Of a stretch of 64,000 nucleotides of DNA, positions 26,901 to 35,494 are shown one piece after another. The position numbers and the translations under genes were made by a program. Origin of the DNA: Petrocella sp. FN5 (GTDB lineage: Bacteria > Bacillota > Clostridia > Lachnospirales > Vallitaleaceae); the NCBI RefSeq assembly GCF_029210395.1, contig NZ_JARGDP010000003.1, positions 43,088 through 107,087 of the forward strand. The letters run 5' to 3'. The notes below the pieces were generated by a model that was given only the letters and a program-made list of their open reading frames with translations, was not told the DNA's origin and made no database searches. The number at the start of each line of letters is the position of its first letter. Position 1 is the stretch's first letter.

Positions 26901-29900
26901 CTCATAGATGAACTGTTCATAATCTGCTGTTTCAATCCATGTGGTTCCTAACCTTACATCGATATCACTGGCCTCAAGATCAATGGGTTGTACTTTTTCT
27001 AGGGCAGGCACATTCTTTAAAAAGACTTCCGGATTCATATCCGCAAAGACTTTAGCAAATTTAAGCTTTTGTCTTACATCACCTGAGAGATATTCATCAG
27101 CCGTTTCCCAACCTCTCAAAGGATCATTTTCATCATATTTTTCAGGGTTCAAATAGATGTCTTGTTCAAGTTCCTTAATGATGACTTGAGGTTCTTCATC
27201 ATAAAGCTCAGCCATAAATGGAATATCCACCATGCCTTTTTCATTTAAAGATGCTGTTAATGCTTCAATTGCAGAATCTACATCGGTAATAGCTTCATAA
27301 GGCTTAATGGTTCTTTTGGTAAACATATCTGCCTTTGTGACATAATGATCTTCATCCTCCACTTCTAGAGAACATAATAGTGGATAGTCATTGTCATCAC
27401 GAAAAGCACTGGCATTGGGTCTTGAAGTAATATAATCATAGTCTTTAACAAATGCATCATAGATTTGATTTAACTGGTCTTGAGCCTTTTCAAGTGATTC
27501 TTTAGTACAGCCTTCCGTTTGAAGTGTAATGATTTCTCTAGTTATATCTCGAATTGCCATCATGCCTTGTATCCGTTCAAGGGTTTTACCGGTATAATCC
27601 ATTCGTCTCATAATAGAATTTTCACGGTAATAAAGTTTGTCATCAATAAAGGCATAACAATAGTTCTTGTACTTAGGATCAGCAGGTATGTCATTGCTGT
27701 CCTCTTTTTTTGCCTGCTCGTAGTAACCAATTTCAGCTTCAAGATGGGACACTGCTTCTGTTAGAGCTTCTTCTAGATTAAAGTTACTATCTGTATTCAC
27801 ACACGTCGTATAACGACTGTCTCTACCAAACATCCTTTCATCAAATACCATCTCACCAAGCATCATATGGGGATGGTCAATAAAATATTGATTGACGGGG
27901 ACCCCATTTTCATTATCTACAACCGATAGCCAAGTTGGTAATTCCACCGACCGACGTTCTCTCTTTTTTAGAAAAAGGATATCTGCTGTTACATCGGTAT
28001 TGGCATTTTCCTTAAATGCTGTATTAGGTAATCGTATAGCACCAATTAATTCAGCTCTTTCAGAAATATACTTCCTGACAGCTTGATCTTTTTTATCCAT
28101 GGTTCCCTTACTGGTAACAAAGGCAATGATGCCACCAGGACGCACTTTATCTAGGGTTTTTGCAAGGAAATAATCATGAATCATAAAGTTATGCTTATCA
28201 TAAAGTCTGTCATATACTTTATAATTACCAAAAGGCACATTACCAATGGCTACATCAAAAAAGTTATCTTCAAACTGTGTTTCTTCATAGCCTTTGACTT
28301 GAATCTGCGCTTTCTGATAGAGCTGCCTTGCAATACGTCCGGATACATCATCTAGTTCAACCCCAAAAAGTTTTGCCCTATTCATAGAATCAGGAAGGTG
28401 GGAAAAGAAATTACCAACACCCAGGGAAGGTTCCAAGATGTTTCCCTTTTTAAAACCAAACTGATCAAGTGCCTGATAAATACTTTGAATAACAACAGAG
28501 GATGTATAGTGGGCATTAGGTGTTGAAGCTTTTGCACTATCATATTCTTCTTGTGACAAGATTTTTTTTAGTTCACCGTATTCATTGCTCCAACCACTTG
28601 CCCCAACATCAAAAGCTTGTGGCATACCACCCCAACCAACGTATCTAGCTAATATGGACTGTTCTTTGTCAGTGGCCATACGGTTTTCTGTTTCAATAAC
28701 TTTTAGCGTCTTAATCGCTTCAACATTGGTTCTGAATTTTGTTTTTAGCCCACCAATACCGATTTCATCTTCAAGTGAAAATTGATAATTAATTTTTGTA
28801 GATTGTTGCCTTTCTTGATTTTCATCTGCAAATGGACCTATGGATACAATGCCCCACTTTTCTTCTTCCGTCAGTGGCTTCTCATCGGGCAGATAGTCCA
28901 AAACAAAATCAACACTTTCTTTTCTGAAAATTGGATAACCAGTTTGCCCTGCAAAGGTTAAATCCATGAGAGATACAGCATTGTTATCATAGTCAATGGA
29001 TTCGATTTGAAATTTTCTCCCCTCAATATCCACTTCCATGCCTACTTCTAAGGGATACTCATGAAGATCCTCATGTTCTAGGTCCAATAAATCATCCTTT
29101 TCTGAAGGTGGTTTAATAATGATTTCATGACCTTTATCATCAAAGGTTGGCTCTACGTTAGCCTCGTCTACATCCTCTGAATAATAAGCCTTATAAACAA
29201 TATGACCTTGCCTAGCAATATTTGATAACCACTCTTTCAGAAAATCATTTAATTCATCTTCTAAATCAGGATTAATTAATTCATCACCCTGATACGCTTC
29301 ATGATAGATTGCCATGTTATCTTGCTGAAAGGTTGCTGCTGTTAATGTCTTTTGATTATGGTCCACAATGAGTTCCATATCCGGATCACTCATTAAATCT
29401 CCATTTTGTTCATAATAATGGGATAGAGAGATTCTATTCTCATATAGCTTTTCAATGACAAGGTCCATAAAGCCAGGTGCTTTTAGCTTCATATAACGAT
29501 AACGTCCGTTTAAGATCCCAGGGGCAATCTTCATTAGCTTTTTATAATTCTCATGTGCAATGTCATTTTCAGCGTAATTGATGTCAAATAATGTTGGTTG
29601 ATAAATAGCTTTTCTTGTTGGTGGATTATCATTCTTATACCGAGGTTCAAAGTATTTACCGTTATCAATTAAGGCATCAATACCGGAAGTAACTTTAGCC
29701 CAAGACAAATGAATTTCTTTATCGGTTTTATAAAGATCAATGGTAATTCCTTTACTGTCGTGATTTTCAAAACCGCTTAGATTATCAGAGAATGTAACCG
29801 AGCTACCGCCAGTCCCATGTTCATTTTTTAGAAAGTCTGCTTTTTCTTTTGCAGTATATTCTTCTGAGAAGAAATCAACAATCCGTTGTTTCCCACCTTC

Positions 29901-31103
29901 AAATCCAGAACCTCTTAGGAGTACCTTTTCAATAAGTTCATCATCTGTTAGCTCCACAAAAAAAGAGCTACGCTCTGGTAGCTCTAAATCTTTTGCTATC
30001 TCTCTTTGAAGATGATTTCCTGAAGAATCATCTCTTCCGCTCTCGTTCTGATCATCTCTCTGTGACGATAAGTCTGATAGGTGTTGGTTGGATTCTGTAA
30101 TGGTTCTTCCTGTAGCATCTGGTCTTGAAGTTTCTCCATCCTCTCCCATGCTTCCTCGTTCACTTGATGCATCATTGGAAGCAACGTCCCTTCGGTCACT
30201 AGATAATTGTACCGATTGATGTGTTCCTCTTTCAGGTAATTCATCGCCATTTGCCCGTACTTCCCTAGTGGCTTCTTGTCGTAGCTTTTCTCCCTCGATA
30301 TTTGAATCTGAGGATGATAAATCCCTTGTACTTCCTGATAATTGAGTTCCATGGGTTTCATTGACATTCACACTCCTTTTTTCTTTTTTGATGGTTTTAA
30401 TTTCTCTTTCAATTTCTCTTAAAATTTGCTCTGAGATGGTACTTGTCAGATAGCCTAGTCTTAAGATTAATGTTTTTGAATCAAAATCTGTTAGTGTATT
30501 AAATGCATTTAAATTACTTAACTTAGGTTCTTCAATACCTGAGCGAATGGATGTCATGTACTCTACACTATCCATAAGAGACTGCATAAACTGCCTTGTA
30601 ACGCCTTCAAGGGGTAATCCCGATAATTTGGTCTTAGACAATTCTTTTTCAAGTCCTTGCTGGATATCTGAGGCATAAGCAAGGACTGATTCATGGGTCC
30701 GCCTTGCAATCCATTCTGAAAAGGTATTTGCTTTAAAACTTTCTAGTAATTGTGATTCTAATGCTTCATTTAATTTCCACACTTTAGGAATGGTATGCGG
30801 CTGGCCATGGGTATCTTCAATATCAAATAGGTATTTTAGTTTTAAATAAGCACTTTGATCATCAAAGACTGCAATACTCTTAGCACCCCTGTTAATCCAC
30901 CTACCAATACGACGATTCCAGATTTCCATATCTGCAACTAAAGTAGCTTCAGGTCTTTGGGCATATATAAGCACGGTGTTATTAAAACTGTGCTTATATA
31001 TCCTTGCATGAAAGGTTAAAAAGTCTTTCCATGCCTGCTCATCTTGCATGATTTCTTTCAAGATGTAATCATAAATTTCCTTAATTTCTGTCAGTCTACT
31101 CAA
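23997..31103 (-). CDS. Giant ArdC-N / N6-methylase / SNF2-helicase fusion protein
   Basis: A 2368-residue protein. Residues 1-90 match the ArdC/LtrC-type ssDNA-binding domain (FHARIYKHSFNNTVLIYAQR, WINRGAKSIAVFD). Residues 220-370 are low complexity (Ser/Asp/Arg). A type I-like N6-adenine methylase module lies at about 860-1030 with NILEPSLGVGNFF and IGNVPFGNYKVYD in place of NPPY. An SNF2/DEAH helicase follows at about 1560-2100: Walker A LLAHSVGAGKTFEM, DEAH box VYVDEAHYFKN, ATGTPISNSMTEMY, and motif VI QREGRILRQGNQN. Long coiled coil then an acidic end. Such proteins are standard in clostridial ICEs, probably protecting or remodelling incoming DNA. Exact activity is not established. The start overlaps the ParB gene by 8 bp. 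Confidence 0.88.
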   Translation of the reverse strand: MSRLTEIKEIYDYILKEIMQDEQAWKDFLTFHARIYKHSFNNTVLIYAQRPEATLVADMEIWNRRIGRWINRGAKSIAVFDDQSAYLKLKYLFDIEDTHGQPHTIPKVWKLNEALESQLLESFKANTFSEWIARRTHESVLAYASDIQQGLEKELSKTKLSGLPLEGVTRQFMQSLMDSVEYMTSIRSGIEEPKLSNLNAFNTLTDFDSKTLILRLGYLTSTISEQILREIEREIKTIKKEKRSVNVNETHGTQLSGSTRDLSSSDSNIEGEKLRQEATREVRANGDELPERGTHQSVQLSSDRRDVASNDASSERGSMGEDGETSRPDATGRTITESNQHLSDLSSQRDDQNESGRDDSSGNHLQREIAKDLELPERSSFFVELTDDELIEKVLLRGSGFEGGKQRIVDFFSEEYTAKEKADFLKNEHGTGGSSVTFSDNLSGFENHDSKGITIDLYKTDKEIHLSWAKVTSGIDALIDNGKYFEPRYKNDNPPTRKAIYQPTLFDINYAENDIAHENYKKLMKIAPGILNGRYRYMKLKAPGFMDLVIEKLYENRISLSHYYEQNGDLMSDPDMELIVDHNQKTLTAATFQQDNMAIYHEAYQGDELINPDLEDELNDFLKEWLSNIARQGHIVYKAYYSEDVDEANVEPTFDDKGHEIIIKPPSEKDDLLDLEHEDLHEYPLEVGMEVDIEGRKFQIESIDYDNNAVSLMDLTFAGQTGYPIFRKESVDFVLDYLPDEKPLTEEEKWGIVSIGPFADENQERQQSTKINYQFSLEDEIGIGGLKTKFRTNVEAIKTLKVIETENRMATDKEQSILARYVGWGGMPQAFDVGASGWSNEYGELKKILSQEEYDSAKASTPNAHYTSSVVIQSIYQALDQFGFKKGNILEPSLGVGNFFSHLPDSMNRAKLFGVELDDVSGRIARQLYQKAQIQVKGYEETQFEDNFFDVAIGNVPFGNYKVYDRLYDKHNFMIHDYFLAKTLDKVRPGGIIAFVTSKGTMDKKDQAVRKYISERAELIGAIRLPNTAFKENANTDVTADILFLKKRERRSVELPTWLSVVDNENGVPVNQYFIDHPHMMLGEMVFDERMFGRDSRYTTCVNTDSNFNLEEALTEAVSHLEAEIGYYEQAKKEDSNDIPADPKYKNYCYAFIDDKLYYRENSIMRRMDYTGKTLERIQGMMAIRDITREIITLQTEGCTKESLEKAQDQLNQIYDAFVKDYDYITSRPNASAFRDDNDYPLLCSLEVEDEDHYVTKADMFTKRTIKPYEAITDVDSAIEALTASLNEKGMVDIPFMAELYDEEPQVIIKELEQDIYLNPEKYDENDPLRGWETADEYLSGDVRQKLKFAKVFADMNPEVFLKNVPALEKVQPIDLEASDIDVRLGTTWIETADYEQFIYETLKTPRYYHNTGGRNEIKVHYNNYNASFGVENKGLDGYSVSAKETFGTSRINAYYIIEDSLNLRNSTVKDRVEDGDTIKYVINKKETMLAREKQSLLKQAFKEWLFKEPERRKKYVDYYNQHYNNIRLREYDGSHLKLPGMNPDIKLREHQTAAIARIIYGGSTLLAHSVGAGKTFEMVASCMEQKRLGLINKAVLVVPNHLTQHIGSEFLRLYPSANILVTTKKDFQKSNRRRFVSRIATGAYDAVIMGHSQFEKIPVSKERQEEMIHRQINDISAAIADAKKSNGEKWSIKQMEKLKLSLTAEIKRLHDSPKDDVINFEELGIDCVYVDEAHYFKNCAVFSKIRNVAGISNTRSKKSMDMLMKTQYIQDINQGRGVIFATGTPISNSMTEMYVMQRYIQNKELEARGIHHFDAWAAQFGEVVSSLELAPEGTGYRYKSRFAKFSNLPELMTIFKNMADVKTADMLNLPIPKLKGDKHKLISAESSDFTKEIMESFVERASDIRNGMVDPRIDNMLKITNEARLLGLDPRLLYDEAPNEADSKVNQCIDKVFEEYKESHAFKGTQIIFCDVGTPNTDGRFSVYPYIKEALIKRGIPEKEVCFIHDANSEAQRETLFADMRSGNKRIILGSTAKMGTGTNIQDRLIALHHLDCPWRPSDLEQREGRILRQGNQNEAVNIYKYVTKSTFDSYLWQIVENKQRFISQIMTSKSVARNAEDIDETVLSFAEVKALATGNPLIKEKMDIDNEVSRLSLLKSEYNSRRYAMEDNFTYKYPKLIQQAKQRLEGLIKDISKRDMNKTEEFQINVDGKFFDEREKAGTYLQVILSRLEPDKETHVGTFNGFDLLILKNNFFGQHKMILHAEQKYEVEFGDSPHGNMVRLENLLEGLEKRIEKTESQIDEYERNMTQSKEEWEKPFMYEEALAQKLKRQFELNAELDMDKGDDGIAVSEEDFNEDVITEDDEEMTV

Positions 31104-32118
31104 TCATCTCCTCCCCCTCCTCAATGTCATGTGATTGATTTTTCATCTGGCTAAAGTAAAATTCCAAAGCTTTTTCAATTGTTTTTTCAATAGCCTTCTT
31201 GTCCTCATTTGGATTAAAATACTTTGAAATGATTGTCGGTTGAAGCTTAAATGGTTTCACTTTACCTCTACTTTTTAGCATATCACCACTGATAATCTTT
31301 TGGGCTGTATTCCAGTTTAAGTTTCCCTCTTTCTCATGCTTTCTTAAGAGAGCCGCTTTTTTCATATCCACTTTAAAGGTGTTTTCAGAAATAATAGCCT
31401 CCACCATTTCTTGATTTTCCTGTGATAGATAAGAAAGGTCTACACCAGCTCGCATGGCAATTTTGCCTTCATCAACTAAGTCTTTGATTGCATCGCTTAA
31501 CTTATCAATACGGAGGTATCTTGCTACCGATGCTTGAGAAAGATTATATTCATTACCTATCGTTTCATGCGTTCTTAACTTTTTATCCATTGGATAAAAA
31601 GTTTCTTCACTTGCCAAGTTAGGTGCTTTAGACAATTTTTCAATTTCATTTAACAAATCAGTTCTAACACCTTGATTCTTCATCGCACTATGTCTTGTTG
31701 AAATAACTGTTGCTCTTTCAGAATGAGCTAATTCAGAAAAAGAACGCTGCATAATGTTTGTTTCAGTGACAATGAGTGTTGCTTCTTCCTCAGTGAGCCC
31801 TTCTTTGATTACCGTTGGAACTTCTGTTAATCCAGCTTCTTTAGCCGCATTTACTCTATTATGTCCAGATAAAATCTCATATTTATCATCCACTTTTCTT
31901 ACTACAATGGGAACGATGACACCAAATTGCTTAATGCTCTCAACCATGTCGTTAAACCGGTCTCCTTCATAAAGCTTGAATGGATGATTTCTAAAAGGGA
32001 TTAGGTCTTCTAGCCTTAATGACGTTGTGCCATCTGTTTTTTCAGATGGCACTTCACTATGATCTTCACCAAATATTGAGGCAAAGGTTTCAACTTTTTT
32101 CATTTTTGTTTTATCCAT
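31096..32118 (-). CDS. parB: ParB-like partition protein of the ICE
   Basis: A 340-residue ParB/Spo0J-family protein: the ParB/sulfiredoxin-like N-terminal domain has LIPFRNHPFKLYEGDRF and YEILSGHNRVNAAKEAGL, the CTP-binding GHNR motif; the HTH follows with EYNLSQASVARYLRIDKL. C-terminal region ends in an acidic IEEGEEMIE. Its ATG overlaps the parA stop by 8 bp. ICE-borne ParAB systems stabilise the circular form after excision. The N-terminal extension (residues 1-35) is variable. Confidence 0.9.
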   Translation of the reverse strand: MDKTKMKKVETFASIFGEDHSEVPSEKTDGTTSLRLEDLIPFRNHPFKLYEGDRFNDMVESIKQFGVIVPIVVRKVDDKYEILSGHNRVNAAKEAGLTEVPTVIKEGLTEEEATLIVTETNIMQRSFSELAHSERATVISTRHSAMKNQGVRTDLLNEIEKLSKAPNLASEETFYPMDKKLRTHETIGNEYNLSQASVARYLRIDKLSDAIKDLVDEGKIAMRAGVDLSYLSQENQEMVEAIISENTFKVDMKKAALLRKHEKEGNLNWNTAQKIISGDMLKSRGKVKPFKLQPTIISKYFNPNEDKKAIEKTIEKALEFYFSQMKNQSHDIEEGEEMIE

Positions 32119-32893
32119 TAGTAATCAACTCCTTTGTTAGTACCTGATAAGCAACAGCTGCCTTGTTCGTTGGCATATAATCTACAATACATTTACTTTG
32201 AAGATTGGCTTCTCCTACTTTTACTGATTTAGGAATTCTAATATCAAACACTTTGATATGCTCACCATAAGCTTCATCCACCATCTCAATCATGTTCTTG
32301 GATAGATTGGTTCTTTCATCAAACATAGTTAGCAGAATTCCTTCGAAAGTAATCCTTGGATTAATTCTGCGCTTTATCTTCATAATTGTTTGAAGCAATA
32401 ACTCCAGGCCTTTTACAGATAAGTACTCAGGTGTTGCCGGAATCAATACGCTGTCACAAGCAGCTAGTACATTTAATGTCATTAAACCTAATGATGGGGC
32501 TGAATCCACAATAATGTAGTCATAATCAGGTCTAAGCTGTTCTGTGATTGTTTTTAGAACATATTCTCTGCTCATAGTACTGACCAAGTTCATTTCAATG
32601 GCTGACATTTCAATACTGCTGGGGATGACATCCACACCATCTCTATTTAGTATGTAGCTCTCTTTTGGTGGTAGATCATCTTCATTCATAACAGCCATCA
32701 TCAGATGGTACAGTGTTGTATCCAGTGTTTCAGGCTTTTCAATACCAAAACAGTCCGTCATTGACGCTTGGTTATCCGTATCGATTGCGAGTACCTTGTA
32801 ACCCTCCTTTGCTAGAATCGTCGCTAAATTCCTACAAGTTGTACTTTTGGCTACTCCACCTTTTTGTGAAGCAACGGCTATAATTTTGCTCAT
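32111..32893 (-). CDS. parA: ParA/Soj-type partition ATPase
   Basis: A 260-residue ParA with the full deviant Walker A KGGVAKSTTCRN at residue 11, the A' motif YKVLAIDTDNQ, and the Walker B YDYIIVDSAPSLGL. It is the first gene of the leftward operon, with a well-formed sigma-A promoter upstream, and is divergent from the XRE regulator. Together with ParB it makes a partition pair. Confidence 0.93.
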   Translation of the reverse strand: MSKIIAVASQKGGVAKSTTCRNLATILAKEGYKVLAIDTDNQASMTDCFGIEKPETLDTTLYHLMMAVMNEDDLPPKESYILNRDGVDVIPSSIEMSAIEMNLVSTMSREYVLKTITEQLRPDYDYIIVDSAPSLGLMTLNVLAACDSVLIPATPEYLSVKGLELLLQTIMKIKRRINPRITFEGILLTMFDERTNLSKNMIEMVDEAYGEHIKVFDIRIPKSVKVGEANLQSKCIVDYMPTNKAAVAYQVLTKELITNG

Positions 32894-32932
32894 GATTTTT
32901 TTGCTCCTTTCTGATATTCACTTTATAATGTG

Positions 32933-32961
32933 ATAATACATTTTATAATTAACACAATCAA
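32933..32961 (-). promoter_or_regulatory. Sigma-A promoter of parA
   Basis: TTGATT and TATTAT with exact 17-bp spacing, 40 bp upstream of the parA start and reading leftward. It probably drives the whole ParAB-helicase unit of the ICE. Confidence 0.65.
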
Positions 32962-33008
32962 TATTTCACTTATTTTACTTTTCTAAGCTTTTCTAAACAC
33001 CTCTTTAT

Positions 33009-33042
33009 TCTGCAAAAGCTCATTTTGCAAAATCATTGCAGA
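33009..33042. promoter_or_regulatory. Nested inverted repeat, candidate operator of the XRE regulator
   Basis: An outer TCTGCAA/TTGCAGA pair encloses an inner GCAAAA/TTTTGC pair. The right arm overlaps the -35 box of the XRE gene promoter, a position suited to autorepression. It lies in the divergent region shared with parA, so it might also influence the ICE backbone. Confidence 0.55.
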
Positions 33043-33064
33043 TATTCACTAATAGGTGTATTAT
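33036..33064 (+). promoter_or_regulatory. Sigma-A promoter of the XRE/AlbA_2 cargo unit
   Basis: TTGCAG and TATTAT with 17-bp spacing, followed by AGGTAGGTG before the ATG of the XRE gene. The -35 box is inside the palindromic operator candidate. Confidence 0.6.
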
Positions 33065-33087
33065 CTAACTTAGGTAGGTGATAATTA

Positions 33088-33303
33088 ATGAAATTAACGA
33101 TGGGTGAAAAAATCCGGATTTTACTGAAAAGAAAGAATGTAACGATAATAGAACTTAGCAAAAGACTTAAAACCACAAATCAGAACATGGCAAATAAATT
33201 CAAAAGAGATAACTTCTCTGTGAATGAATTAGAAGCGATTGCAAAGGCTTTGGATTGTGAGTTTGAGGGATTCTTTGTAGATAAGGATGGGGAAAGGATT
33301 TAA
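33088..33303 (+). CDS. XRE-family HTH repressor
   Basis: A 71-residue single-domain XRE protein: GEKIRILLKRKNVTIIELSK is helices 1-2 and RLKTTNQNMANKFKR helix 3, ending in FFVDKDGERI. It resembles the small Cro/C.-type regulators that control toxic or costly downstream genes. It is the only unit, together with the next gene, transcribed rightward in the ICE. A palindrome overlaps its promoter, consistent with autoregulation. Confidence 0.85.
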   Translation: MKLTMGEKIRILLKRKNVTIIELSKRLKTTNQNMANKFKRDNFSVNELEAIAKALDCEFEGFFVDKDGERI

Positions 33304-33343
33304 ATTTATAACATATTATATAACTACTAAATTGGGAGGTATC

Positions 33344-35494
33344 ATGAGTAATTTTATCGATTTATTTAAAAGTTTTTTAAATGGTTATTTTGAGGTTAGA
33401 AATGATTTAAGAGAAAAAGATGTTATTGAAAAAAGATTTGGACTAAAATCATCAAAGATCTATACACTTGATGAACTCGGTATATTACACAATGGTATCA
33501 GTCGTGAACGAGTTAGACAAATTGAAGCTAAAGCAATTAAGAATCTTAGTACTTTGATTAATGGAAACGAATTAAAAAAATGTAATTACATATGCGATAG
33601 TCTATTAACCACTGAATATATAAAACTATCCAAGTTTATCGTTGATCAAGAAGTGATTTTAATGGATGAACTCATTACTTTTTCCAATAGCGGCATCAAT
33701 GATATTCGCCATTTAAATTTGGTCACAAAAATAATGGGAATTAACAGTACACTTTCACCAAATCATGATTGTAATATCTTAATATCTTCAAACTTGGATA
33801 AAGGGGTATTTAAAAAAGAATTAAAAAAAGTTTTTGAATTTTTAAGACAACATATTGTCTATATTTCAAAAGATGAATTACTAATTGAAATGAAGAAAAA
33901 GCGAAGAAACTTTGATCATAATTACATTCTATTAGCGTTAAACAGTTTAAAATTAGAGAAGATGATAGTACATGATGATGAACTTTTAGCTATTAGCATT
34001 GATGATTCATTTTCTGCAGGTGATATAGGCTATAGAATCCTTTTTAAAAACCGACATCCAATGGAAATATCTGATATTTATATGGAATTCAATAAAATTA
34101 TACAATCCAAAAATCTAAGCACCTCTAAATCTATTAGAAATCTAACAAATCAGATGGCAACGCATAATAAAATAGTAAATATCGGAGCAAAACAATGGGC
34201 ACTTAAAGATTGGAATCATGACAAGAAATTTATAAAAGATATAATCAAAGAAGCTTTTCACAACAGTGGTAAACATTTATCAAAAGAGGAAATCATATCT
34301 TTTGTAAATAAAACAATACCACATATAAAAAGTCAAACTATTATTTCTTATTTGAGCTATGATGACTTTTTGAAAATTGATGGTGACTTCTACATTTTAA
34401 AGGAATGGAAAAGTAAATATACAGATAAAATTATTAAGACTAGACGTCGCCGAAATTTCGATGAATTACTATTAGCTACATTTACTTATTATGATAAAGA
34501 AAATCTCACTACCGATGAAATCTGGAATTATATTAAAGTCAATTTCGATTCCCCAAAATACTATTTAAAATCATACCTTGAAAAAAGAAAATATTTATAC
34601 CATGAGATTAAAGAAGATATTGATTGTTGGACTAGGAAATCTAACTATAAAGAAATACTAAAATCCAAACGTGGTAATAAAATCAAAAGTATTAATGAAC
34701 TAGCAACACAATATTTATATGAGAATAACGGTAGTATGGCATTATATGACTTAGTTCATTTTTTAGTTAAAGAACATGGGTACAACGAGAAAACCTGCTA
34801 TCAAGCATTATCTAACAATCAAACCGTTGAAAAGTTCTCTAATAATAACATAATGATGATTTCAGTATTAGATAAAAAAAACTTAAACGTTTCTTTGATA
34901 AAAGTTTCAGAACTTGAATTTGAGGAATTTTTAATGAAATCACAAGCTGAAGAATCTTGCTATGATTTCAAACAAGGATTTTTGAACTTATCCGAAAAGC
35001 GTGAATTTGATAAGAAAAGTTTTGAGAAAATAATGAAGAATATATGTGCAATGGCTAATCATGGAACTGGAATAACTGGTAGATTGTTCATAGGAATATG
35101 CGATTCCGAAAATGATACATTAAGGGTAGAGAAATTAGACAATATTGAAATCGTAAGAAAAAATGGAAATGGAATTGCTGGCCTTCAGAGAGAAGCTGTT
35201 ATTCTTGGCATCGATTTAGAAAAATATCAAAATTATGTATTGAACAAAATCAATGATTCAATGATTCCCCAAAAGTTAAAAACTCATATAAAGTCAAACT
35301 TAGGTTTTATTCATTATAAGAACAGATATATTATGATGATTGAAGTAAAATGTATTGATGGACCATCTTTGTATAACGATACTGAATTATATATACGCAA
35401 AGGGCCAAATCTTGAATATATAGAAAATAATAATCCCGAATTACAACACGTATATAGAAGATGTTTTCAACCAAATTACTCTAATCAAATGTAA
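33344..35494 (+). CDS. Sigma-region-4-like HTH / AlbA_2 (Schlafen-type) protein, possible defence or regulatory cargo
   Basis: A 716-residue protein. Near the N-terminus (about residues 30-70) is ISRERVRQIEAKAIKNL, the diagnostic helix of sigma-70 region 4. The middle (about 170-500) contains at least two winged-helix-like, HARE-HTH-like repeats (FDELLLATFTYYDKENLTTD; LATQYLYENNGSMALYDLVH). The C-terminus (about 535-700) is an AlbA_2/Schlafen-AAA_4 domain: CYDFKQGFLNL, NICAMANHGTG and TGRLFIGICDSEND, then IMMIEVKCIDGPSLY and ELYIRKGPNLEYIE. No AAA ATPase follows. The internal ATG is used because GGGAGG lies directly upstream. The gene is visibly more AT-rich than the ICE backbone. AlbA_2 proteins occur as transcription regulators, nucleic-acid binders and in phage defence; which applies here is unknown. 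Confidence 0.7.
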   Translation: MSNFIDLFKSFLNGYFEVRNDLREKDVIEKRFGLKSSKIYTLDELGILHNGISRERVRQIEAKAIKNLSTLINGNELKKCNYICDSLLTTEYIKLSKFIVDQEVILMDELITFSNSGINDIRHLNLVTKIMGINSTLSPNHDCNILISSNLDKGVFKKELKKVFEFLRQHIVYISKDELLIEMKKKRRNFDHNYILLALNSLKLEKMIVHDDELLAISIDDSFSAGDIGYRILFKNRHPMEISDIYMEFNKIIQSKNLSTSKSIRNLTNQMATHNKIVNIGAKQWALKDWNHDKKFIKDIIKEAFHNSGKHLSKEEIISFVNKTIPHIKSQTIISYLSYDDFLKIDGDFYILKEWKSKYTDKIIKTRRRRNFDELLLATFTYYDKENLTTDEIWNYIKVNFDSPKYYLKSYLEKRKYLYHEIKEDIDCWTRKSNYKEILKSKRGNKIKSINELATQYLYENNGSMALYDLVHFLVKEHGYNEKTCYQALSNNQTVEKFSNNNIMMISVLDKKNLNVSLIKVSELEFEEFLMKSQAEESCYDFKQGFLNLSEKREFDKKSFEKIMKNICAMANHGTGITGRLFIGICDSENDTLRVEKLDNIEIVRKNGNGIAGLQREAVILGIDLEKYQNYVLNKINDSMIPQKLKTHIKSNLGFIHYKNRYIMMIEVKCIDGPSLYNDTELYIRKGPNLEYIENNNPELQHVYRRCFQPNYSNQM

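Noticed and set aside
29996..30367. 123-codon minus-strand frame inside the helicase gene
   Set aside because: Shadow frame in the low-complexity part of the 2368-residue gene; no ribosome binding site.
24000..31000. Restriction-modification system inside the giant gene
   Set aside because: No nuclease motif or specificity subunit is visible; the domain order is that of ICE backbone proteins.
33344..35494. AlbA_2 protein as a sigma factor
   Set aside because: Only a region-4-like helix is present; no region 2 sequence for core polymerase and -10 binding is seen.
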